Part shown: positions 55,592-64,000 of the stretch, in pieces
How the letters are laid out: every line of letters starts with the position of its first letter
Numbering within the stretch: position 1 is the stretch's first letter
Assembly (NCBI RefSeq): GCF_020283565.1
Contig: NC_060062.1
Location: 29,634,251-29,698,250, forward strand
DNA from: Trifolium pratense
Lineage: Eukaryota > Streptophyta > Magnoliopsida > Fabales > Fabaceae
Direction of reading: 5' to 3'
Length of the DNA stretch: 64,000 bases
Position numbers and translations under genes: made by a program
Notes under the pieces: generated by a model
What the model saw: only the letters and a program-made list of their open reading frames with translations
Database searches by the model: none
What the model was told of the DNA's origin: nothing

Positions 55592-58500
55592 TTAGCATTT
55601 CTGGGCATTTATCGTCCATAAACCAATCTTCAATTTGTGAAATGTATCAAGCTTTAGCAGTTTTGTCATCAAATCAGCAAGTTTTTCTTGAGATGTGCAA
55701 TGTTTGAGCTCCACAGTACCTTCTTTTGAAAGATTTCTCAAGAAGTGAAATCTCACATCTATATGCTTACACCTATCATGCATTATTGGATTCTTTGACA
55801 ATTTGATGCATGAACTGTTATCACAATAGATGACAGTCGGTTTGCTTTGTTCAAACTTCAAGTGACTCATAATGCTTCTTAACCATAGACATTGACAAGC
55901 ACATATTGAAGCTGCAACATACTCAGCTTCAGTAGTAGACAAAGTTACAATGGGTTGTTTCTTTGTTGACCAAGATATTGCACCAGTTCCAAGCATAATG
56001 ACATATCCAGAAGTACTCTTCATATCATCCAAATCTCCAGCATAGTCAGAATCAGACCAACCAACCAAGTCAATTTTATTTGTTCTATGACTGTACATGA
56101 TTCCATCAACAAGAGTACCTTTCAAATACCTCATGATTCTTTTGATAGTTGTAACATGCAACTCAATAGGCCTATCCATGTATCTGGCAACCAAACATAC
56201 TGAGTAAGCTATATCAGGCCTAATAGCTAGCAAATACATCAAGCTGCCAACCATCTGCTTGTATTCTCTAGCATCTGCAGCACTTCCATTTTCATCTTTG
56301 ATAAGCTTGGATCATGGTACTATGGGGCTGCATACTTCATTGCAATTTTTCATACCAAATTTTTTCAATATCTCTACTGCATACTTGTGTTGATTTATGA
56401 ATTTCCCTTTCTCAGATTGAATAACTTCTACTCCAAGAAAGTATTTCATCTTCCCTAAGTCAGTCATTGCAAATTTCTTTTTCATAGATTCTTTGAATGC
56501 ATGTATCATATGCATATCATTACCAGTGCATATTAGATCATCAACATACAAGCTAACAATTATAATTTTACCATTTCTCTCATGTTTCACAAACAGTGTA
56601 TGCTCATGTGAACATTTTTCAAATTTCTCTTCATTAAAGTAACCTTCAATCTTGTTGTACCATGCCCCTGAGCTTGTTTCAAGCCATAGAGGGCCTTTTT
56701 CAATTTGTATACCTCATTCTTGCTTCCTTTATGATAACCAAGGGGTTGTTCAACATAAATGTCTTCAACTAATTCACCATGTAAAAATGCACTTTTTACA
56801 TCCAATTGAAACACATTCCATTTTTCTTTTGCAGCTAGAGTCAAAATTGTTATGATTGTATCCCACCTTGCCACTGGAGCAAACACTTCATTATAATCAA
56901 TTCCATGTTTCTGGCTATATCCTTTAGCTACCAGTCTAGCTTTATGCTTTTCAACTTCACCCGTTTCATTATATTTAGTTTTATAGATCCATTTGACTCC
57001 AATTTCATTGGACCCTTCTGGTAGAGTTGTCAAATGCCAAGTATCATTGTTCTTTATAGATTCAATTTCTTGATCCATTGCAATCTTCCAAACATCAGCT
57101 TCTGCATAAGTTTTTGGATCTTCAGCTGGAGTGTATATAGCTAGATTGTGTAAGTCATCATCATCAAGCTCACTTCCTGATACATAGTCATTGAAACTAG
57201 CCGGTGGTCTTCTGTTTCTTGGTGCTAATGTAGCTTGAATTTTAACTTCATTATCAGAGTCACTTGGAGTTTGAATTGGATTTATAGGTTCACTCATATC
57301 TGAGTCACTTTCACCATTTATTTGACCATCATTTCCATCATTGTTATTTGTCAGAGCAGTGACCAGTTCATTGATTTCTTCTTCAATCTCATCAATAGTG
57401 ACTTCACTATTCTTCTTTGTGTCAGACTTGTTCCATTCTCATCCTTTTCTTTTCTTCAAAAATCTCATCTCTACTAACAATGATTTTCTTCTTTACTGGA
57501 TCATACAACTTGTATGCCTTTTATTCACCACTTACTCCAAGATGTACACATCTAATGCTTTTGTCATCCAATTTAGTTCTTTGACTATCGGGTATATGAA
57601 CAAATGCCAAACATCCAAACACTTTAAATGATGAACATATGGTTTACTTGCAGTCCAAGCTTCCTCAGGAGTCATGTTTTTGACAGACAAAGTAGGGCTT
57701 CTGTTCATTACATAAGTTACCCATTTAACTGCTTCATACCAAAAGACTTTAGGCACACTCCTACCAGTTAGCATACTTCTAACCATATTCATCAGTGTCC
57801 TATTTTTTCTTTCTGAAACTCCATTTTGCTGTGGAGTATAATCATTAATCAATTTCCTTTTGATTCCTTGATTGCTACAAAAATCATTAAAAGCAGTTGA
57901 GAGATATTCACCTCCCTTATCTGTTCTTAAGCATTGTATCACACAATCTGATTCCTTTTCAACTAATGCTTTAAAGATTTTGAAAGTATCTAATGCACTA
58001 GATTTTTCTTTCAAAAAATAAATTCGAGTTTTTCTTGAGAAATCATCATTGAAGGTTATGAAATACCTATTGCCTCCATTTCTCTTTAGATTTATAGGGC
58101 CACATATATCAGAATGAACAAGTTCCAATTTCTTAATAGCTCTCCAAATAGCTTGTTTAGGAATGGTTTCTCTGTGTTGCTTTCCAGTCAAGCAGTCTAC
58201 ACATTTTTCATCAATTTTTGTCAACACTGGTAATCCTTTTACCATATCATTTTTAGCCAGAATATTCAAACCTTTGATACTCAAATGGGCATATCAATCA
58301 TGCCATAGCTGAGACCAATCTTATTTTGAAGTTTTCAAGCATTTAGGGGAAATGACTGCAGCATTCACAATATACATTCTATTGGCTGACACATCAGTAG
58401 AGAAAAGCAAACCTTTGTCATCATGAAAGATTTTGCAAGGTATCATTTTTGAAAATGATAGTTACACTCTTCTGTTGAATTTGCCCAATGCTTAGCAGGT

Positions 58501-58618
58501 TGATTTTGAGGTCTGGTATATAGTATACTTCAGTGATCACATGAATTCGACCATTAATGTTGAGCTTGATATTTCCCTTTCTCATGACATTCATCTTTGA
58601 ATCATCTCCAAGTTTCAC
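55592..58618 (-). pseudogene. Copia pol: protease end, integrase, RT, RNase H
   Basis: In order on the minus strand: pre-protease segment ITEVYYIPDLKINLLSIGQI (58618-58421); integrase with LVHSDICGPI, the catalytic DKGGEYLS and TPQQNGVSERKNRT (58284-57532); then a linker and reverse transcriptase with WKIAMDQEIESI, VFAPVARWDTI, FQLDVKSAFLHGEL (57297-56587). It continues in another frame with the catalytic YVDD (56590-56312) and ends with RNase H: SDSDYAGD, STTEAEYVA and CDNSSC (56254-55592). At least four frame breaks or stops separate these blocks. The active-site residues are largely preserved, so decay is moderate. Confidence 0.87.
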
Positions 58619-58651
58619 ACTGTCTTTATAACTTTCATCAAATTCATATAG

Positions 58652-59546
58652 TCAACCCTTATTCCCAACCATATGGTTGCTGCATCCTGAATCCAAGTAC
58701 CATTTTTCACTTTCCAATTCATCATATTTCGTATTAGCCATGAGAAGCATCTCTTCCTCATTATCATATTCTACATACTTTGCAGACTCTTCCCAAGTTG
58801 GACATTCATTTCTATAGTGTCCCAATTTGTGACACTTATAACATTCAACACTTTCTTTGTTGATTCTTCCTCTGCCACGCCCTCTAGATGAGTTTCTACC
58901 CCTTCCCCTGTCTGCATTGGCAGTCTTTAAAGCTTGTTCTTCACGACTGGTGTGTTTACCCTTCATTCTTTGCTCGTGAATAATTAAGCTGCTTTGAAGT
59001 TCATCAATGGAAAGGGTTGTGACATCATTAGATTCCTCTATAGAACAAGTAACATAGTTGAATCTTTCTGGCATAGAACGCAAGATCTTCTCAACAATGG
59101 TGACAGGTTCCATTCTTTCTCCATGAGAAGTCATCTTGTTTGCAATAGCCATGGTTCTTGCAAAATATTCACTGACTGTTTCACTCTCCCCCATCTCAAG
59201 TACTTCAAACTCTCTACGCAGAGCTTGAAGTTGAGCACGTTTCACCTTTGTAGAGCCCTTGTACTTCAATTTCATAGCATCCCAGATATCTTTTGAGGTT
59301 TCTTTGGAAAGAATTGTTTCAAGAATTTCACGATCTATTGAATGAAACAAGTAGTTCTTTACCTTCATGTTTGTGATTTTGCTAGCAATAGCCATCTGAA
59401 CTTGCTCTGTCGTTGCATTTGCAGGAGCAACCGTGACTCCTACTTCTATCAGTGACCAATACTCCTTTGATCGGAGCAAATTCTCTATGAGCATTGCCCA
59501 ATGATCATAAAAACCATCAAACTTTGAAATTGACCGGTGTAATTTG
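58652..59546 (-). pseudogene. Copia gag and protease start, 5' truncated
   Basis: Readable from SISKFDGFYDHWAMLIENLL through LKYKGSTKVKRAQLQALRRE to the zinc knuckle CYKCHKLGHYRNEC (around 58800-58845) and the protease WYLDSGCSNHMVG. The frame remains open upstream only by running through the (TA)n tract, which encodes a spurious Tyr-Ile repeat. A stop follows GNKG at 58652. Confidence 0.85.
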
Positions 59547-59555
59547 ATCACTCTC

Positions 59556-59569
59556 CACACACACACACA

Positions 59570-59612
<43 letters not shown>
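59556..59612. repeat. (AC)n(TA)n compound microsatellite
   Basis: acacacacacacac at 59556-59569, then about 19 TA units. It marks the truncation point of the Copia. Confidence 0.95.
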
Positions 59613-59615
<3 letters not shown>

Positions 59616-60564
59616 CTAAGGATCAAATTCCTGATTTCATATTTAATGAGACCAAACCTTTTGTTGTTTGAATTGTTGGTTCGTTCATTAATTTCTATAA
59701 GCATAATTAAGTGTATATTTTATGTCACTATTAATTAATTACCTTTTGTATCTAAATATAATTCCTAAATAGTTGTGGAACCACTAATCTAACCCTAATC
59801 CACTTACATCCAATTAAATCACTCAATAATGTCACATCACTTCCTTATATTATATCATTGTCATCTCTACTCTTCATATACCTACATCAATAACATTTAT
59901 ATCGATGACTTTTCAAGTCTTTTTTGTAAATAACATTCTTCACATTATCTATTAAAATTTGTTTTGTTATTGATTTGTATAAATGTTATATATAAAATAT
60001 ATTAATTATACAGGCATAGTCATCAAGAATCCCTTTGCTGAAGGATAGCTTTAAGAATCCATGAAGAATTCTGCTTTACAGGCATAGTCATCAAGTATAT
60101 AATACAAACATAGATGAAGATATTATCAACACTATAGTTTATAGAGGTTGGAGAAGTCCTAAACTTAGGGAGCATATTGCTCATTTGCTTATTTAGTTTA
60201 GCTTTCTCTTTTGTTTTCCTTGTCCGTTTGATGGTTGGATCCTGGCTGATCACCTTGTACAAAACTGGTTTTTTTTGAATCTATCAATATATTTGCTTCA
60301 AAAAAAAAATATATATATATATATATATTAATTATAGAAAATGAAGATTGTCATGGACAATTCTATGATAGACACTTAATGGTACACACTATTGTTTCAG
60401 GTCCATTCTTTAATCAATAATCGTTTTTTTTTTATTATTTAGCTAAACAAAATATAGTATATAATTGTTTAAAGCAATAATGATGAAGAAAATATTAATA
60501 TAACTTTAAATTTGGTGTATAGAGAAGTTTTTTGAAATGTATAAACACATATTTTATATTAGTA

Positions 60565-60610
<46 letters not shown>

Positions 60611-61432
60611 GTAGTTGTTATTATGATTTTGATAATACTTATTGTTTCAACTTATACAAATAATTTTTCCACGTTACAATATAGACTTTTTCTCAAATAA
60701 ATTAATAGTATTAATTATGATTATTATCTATAAGACAAGTGGACCTTAAAGCATTTTTAAAATTATACCTACAAGAAACATGTCTTTATAGTGACATTAA
60801 ATTGCCTTAGGTAAAAGTTAATTTACCATAGATATATATATAGTGTCTGTTTGATCGGTTAGTATTGGACAGAACAATACATGTGAGTACAAGATAGAAT
60901 AAACACAGTACAAATATTTAGGTATTGAACCAGTTTTGTGTTGTACGATATTTGGTGGATAAAATGTTATTTTGGTATTTTAAACAACTTGTATGGGTGA
61001 CAAAAAGTTGTCACATGGTTCGATGAGGGACAAAATTTTTTGTTTTTGTTCAGTCCCTTGACTCCAGTTTATCCAGGAACAATTTTAAAATCAAATACAG
61101 TACAATTAAAATTGTTTATTTTTTAGGAGATCAAATGCATCCATAATATACATAGCAGCAAATACCTCACCGATGACAGATTTTATCTTAGTATATAGTA
61201 GCTTGGAAGTATACCCACTGATTTCTTACCGTCACTATATGCTAATTACGGAGGGACCAATCGTTCAGTTTAAAATTTATGGACTATATGGCCTTAGCCC
61301 GTAGGTATAGAGCTTAATTAAAACCTATAACTTTTGTATCTAATTTTTTTTTTCTTTCCAAAATGATACTTTATAATCTCCACTAAATGATAAATCGTCC
61401 GAAAAATGGGAGTTTAATATCTGATATTAATA
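59613..61432. other. Intergenic DNA with LINE-like tail and microsatellites
   Basis: About 60030-60310 ends ctatcaatatatttgcttc plus poly(A), like a LINE 3' end. acaggcatagtcatcaag occurs at 60012 and again at 60078. (TAT)n lies at 60564-60610 and short (AT)n at 60310-60327. No gene. Confidence 0.45.
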
Positions 61433-61451
61433 GAGTTGCACACGTGAGATG

Positions 61452-61484
61452 TGCTTCGATCCTCTTTTATACCAAAAAAAAAAA
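61452..61484 (+). mobile_element. Micro-insertion of 33 bp with 19-bp target duplication
   Basis: gagttgcacacgtgagatg (61433-61451) and gagttgcgcacgtgagatg (61485-61503), one mismatch, flank a short unique piece (tgcttcgatcctc..) ending in taccaaaaaaaaaaa. This is a plus-strand poly(A)-tailed insert of the same class as the other micro-insertions. Confidence 0.75.
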
Positions 61485-61592
61485 GAGTTGCGCACGTGAG
61501 ATGACGTTGTGGTTTACTAAGTACACACTAAGTGATTGTGCGAGAATTATTTACGGTAATTCTTAATTGGACCTTAGTTACTTCAAACAAAT

Positions 61593-61865
61593 TACTCCAC
61601 CCATCCCAAAATATAAGATTAAGACCTTGTTGACCACTGCATGTACACCAATGCACAATTTTGACCATTAATATCTTTAATTGTTTATTAGTAAAAATTA
61701 TAAAAACTTGATATTTTAAAAATATTCATCAAAACAAATCAAACAAGATCTTACTATATTCTAATATTTACATTTATATATTATTAAAAAAAATCGGTCA
61801 AAACAAGATAAATGAATAATATATTTAGTCAAAATAGTTCTTATAAAATGGGACGGAATGAGTAT
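61593..61865. mobile_element. Stowaway-like MITE
   Basis: The left end tactccacccatcccaaaat and the complement of the right end (tactcattccgtcccatttt) are TA-bounded terminal repeats of Stowaway type, followed by the usual ataagat/cttataa pairing. No coding content. Confidence 0.7.
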
Positions 61866-62155
61866 ATATTATGAGGGACACCTTTATCTCGAAAGCATAG
61901 AATTAACACACACAAATTTTTTTTTAAGAAGATCCTAACTCAACCAACATAGGAGTATATGCATTGCCGAGGTACGGTACCACGGTACTCGGGATGGGTA
62001 CCGGTATGGAATACTGCATTTTTAAAACAACTAAGGTTACCTTCGTATAATTTTTAACAAAAGTAACTATATAAATGAAATTACATTGTTAAGTTAAAAC
62101 AAATAATTAAACATCAATCTCAAATGGTTTGAGCTAAGTATTTAAAGATTTTAGG

Positions 62156-62707
62156 TAGGGATGGCAAAAAAACTCAAACCCGAGAGACACACCCGAACCC
62201 AAACTCAAACCCAAGTCAACGGGCAAAACCCGATTTGACTGGGTTTGGGTTTGGGTGACACCCGATAATATGAGTGTGGGTTTGGTATCAGTCAAACCCA
62301 CACCCAAAACCCATACACTCACCCGAAATATTTTATAATTACCTAATTACCCCCATAGTCTCCGTCAATTTCCTTGGAAGACCTTAAATTTTAGTTGTAA
62401 TTTAATTTCTTGAAAGTCTATGTTGTAATTTCTTGAAAGTCTATGTTTGAATTTCCTTTGAAGACCTTAATTTTAGTTGTAATTTAATTCAAAGTCTATG
62501 TTGGAATTTAATTTCTTAAATTTGCAAATTATTTTAAAATGTGCTACGGGTTTGGGTTTGGGTGAAAAAAACCCGAACCCAATGGGTGTGGGCGTGGGTG
62601 TTGTTTTGTCACCCGAACATCTTTTGGGTTTGGGTTTGGGTGATGATTTCGGGTGTGGGTTTGGTAACTGTCAAACCCGCACCCATGGGCGCCCGTTGCC
62701 ATCCCTA
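62156..62707. mobile_element. hAT-type MITE, TAGGGATGGCAA family (552 bp)
   Basis: Perfect 12-bp terminal inverted repeats tagggatggcaa / ttgccatcccta and perfect 8-bp target duplication attttagg (62148-62155, 62708-62715). The interior is made of many gggtttgggt and cccgaaccc words in both orientations. No transposase. Confidence 0.92.
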
Positions 62708-62715
62708 ATTTTAGG

Positions 62716-63145
62716 TGTCCCAGGTTCAATTCTTGGGGAAGGAGAAAATTACTAATATTAACAGCTAAGGTCAAATGCATTAATCAGAGATCTTTTAAAT
62801 TTTTCGTTTGTAATCGATAGGTCCTTTAAGTTTTGGAAAAGCAGAAAATTACTAATATTAACAAGGTTAAATTGCACTTTTGGTCTCCTAACTTTCACAA
62901 ACTTGTGATTTTGGCCCCCTAACTTTAAAAATAGCACGTTTGGCCCCCTATGTTTAGCCCCTTTTACAAAAGGTCAATTTTGACCAAGTCAATACTGACA
63001 TGGCAGTAACTCAAATGTTACATCATCACTACTTGCCACCTAATAATTAACAAAAAAAAAAAGCAGCATGTGCATTATCCTGCCATTCTGCAACGTTCAT
63101 ATATGCTAGTATTAAGTTCTTCTCTTCCAAATCAACTTCAATCAA
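62716..63145. other. Intergenic DNA with a dispersed-repeat block
   Basis: 62866-63060 contains the ttggccccctaacttt-type wording common in plant dispersed elements, ending near an A-run. No gene. Confidence 0.4.
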
Positions 63146-63292
63146 TTTCAATGTCGTTCTTCTCCCGATTTCATTTTCGTTCTTCTCTCAAATCAATTTC
63201 GTTCTCTGCCAATCTTCAAGCTTCATTATCATTTTATTGTAATTAATTGTTCTGTTCTATGGTTTTGAAATTATATGGCTTTAATTTAATAT
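63146..63292. repeat. 147-bp direct repeat, left copy
   Basis: Starts tttcaatgtcgttcttctcc and ends ggctttaatttaatat. No difference from the right copy at 63745-63891 was seen. The pair brackets the plastid insert. Confidence 0.97.
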
Positions 63293-63621
63293 AGAGTTGA
63301 AGATAGTAAAATAAGAAATTGAAAGATTTCGTTGAAATTGTTCGTTTGGAAATTTCCCGAAAAATTAATCAGGGGTTCTTCTCTCCATCGGAACAACAGC
63401 GCCGTTATGCTCATTACTAAACTTGTTGAAGAGATAAAATAGAACCAAGATATATCTTTTTGATGAGAGGTTGAATCGATCATCAAAAGAAGAATTACAC
63501 CAAAAACGAGGATTAATTCCGGAAAAATAAAACTTCCATCGAAAAGAAGCAAATGAAAGGCTTTCATAAAAATTCTCGTAGACTCGAGAATGAGATTTTC
63601 ATTCTGTACATGTCAAATCAT
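63293..63621 (-). pseudogene. ndhB: ndhB (plastid NDH subunit B) 5' fragment in nuclear DNA
   Basis: Minus strand. The plastid start codon is at 63621-63619. Codon 3 reads TGA where plastid ndhB has Trp (TGG). Further on, [36 protein letters not shown] and [18 protein letters not shown] are clear NdhB transmembrane sequence, truncated after FLILLSSTL. Several residues differ from common plastid versions. In plastids NdhB is part of the thylakoid NDH complex; this copy cannot work, having lost most of the gene and its plastid context. Confidence 0.9.
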
Positions 63622-63744
63622 GAATTAGTAATTCCATTGAATCTCCCCCCAAATACCAATTCTTTCGAATTTTCTCTGAAATATTTACAGAATCTCCATG
63701 ACAGGAATAGGACCAAACCTTATTCCATTTTCGTTAAGCAATTC
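63293..63744 (-). other. Nuclear plastid DNA insert (NUPT), 452 bp
   Basis: The whole interval reads on the minus strand as plastid sequence: about 123 bp of ndhB leader followed by the beginning of ndhB. Both borders coincide with the ends of the 147-bp direct repeats. Confidence 0.85.
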
Positions 63745-63891
63745 TTTCAATGTCGTTCTTCTCCCGATTTCATTTTCGTTCTTCTCTCAAATCAATTTCG
63801 TTCTCTGCCAATCTTCAAGCTTCATTATCATTTTATTGTAATTAATTGTTCTGTTCTATGGTTTTGAAATTATATGGCTTTAATTTAATAT
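63745..63891. repeat. 147-bp direct repeat, right copy
   Basis: Identical to 63146-63292 as far as can be read by eye. The 109 bases after it to the window end hold nothing recognised. Confidence 0.97.
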
Positions 63892-64000
63892 GGTTTTGAA
63901 ATTGGTATGTTCTGTAAAATAAATTCTTTAAATTCTCACATACTGTACCATATACAAGAAGAGGACAATGTGTGAGGACCATTTCCTATATTGAAATGAA

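Larger units (their letters stand above)
55205..59546 (-). mobile_element. 5'-truncated Copia retrotransposon
   Basis: Minus orientation. The 3' LTR start tgttagatatttggcc lies at 55358, preceded by the purine tract ttaggggaagata; a TATA-like ctatataagtg lies inside it (about 55273-55283). The LTR outer border is not certain. The whole gag-pol order is present, but the 5' LTR, primer site and gag N-terminus are missing: homology stops at about 59546, against an (AC)n(TA)n microsatellite. Confidence 0.85.

Noticed and set aside
59544..59738. Tyr-Ile repeat membrane protein
   Set aside because: It is only the translation of a (TA)n microsatellite on either strand.

Overview
This is plant nuclear DNA: AT-rich, with GT-AG introns, and dominated by plant transposons (Copia, TRIM, L1-type LINE, hAT, Stowaway, probable Helitron). 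The two intact glycosyltransferases are of the UGT71G1 type known from Medicago truncatula, so a legume, most likely Medicago, is inferred. Assignment is by recognition only; no search was run.

Layout of host genes: the last exon of 40S ribosomal protein S18 (1062-1167, +); a four-exon FQR1/WrbA-type NAD(P)H:quinone reductase (3235-4227, +); UGT71-type glycosyltransferase A (6678-8072, +); about 12 kb of nested repeats; glycosyltransferase B (20672-22066, +); an F-box protein (24203-25327, +); the C-terminal LRR end of a CNL resistance gene, broken by frameshifts and split by a Copia-type element (26203-30450, -); a chimeric small ORF (30871-31389, -) carrying a diverged copy of the RD/RE-rich tail of the next gene; an RRM + CCCH zinc-finger protein of RBMX2/Snu17 type (33089-37099, -, four exons); and a frameshifted cis-prenyltransferase (48734-50527, -, three exons). 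The right third (51-64 kb) has no intact host gene. It holds a 5'-truncated Copia, several MITEs, microsatellites and a plastid ndhB fragment.

Mobile DNA worth attention: a TRIM concatemer at 13278-16862 with four LTRs and three 841-bp internal regions, bounded by one 5-bp target duplication; six insertions of 12-33 bp that look like bare LINE tails flanked by target duplications; a near-identical-LTR Copia derivative with no usable pol; three related hAT-type elements plus one of another family, with 7/8 or perfect 8-bp target duplications; a probable 3.5-kb Helitron; and a plastid insert flanked by identical 147-bp direct repeats.

How the genes work together: the two UGTs are tandem paralogues, probably acting on related small acceptors (phenolics or triterpenoids by family precedent). 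The other host genes look functionally unrelated. No bacterial-style system, CRISPR array or canonical tRNA/rRNA gene was seen.
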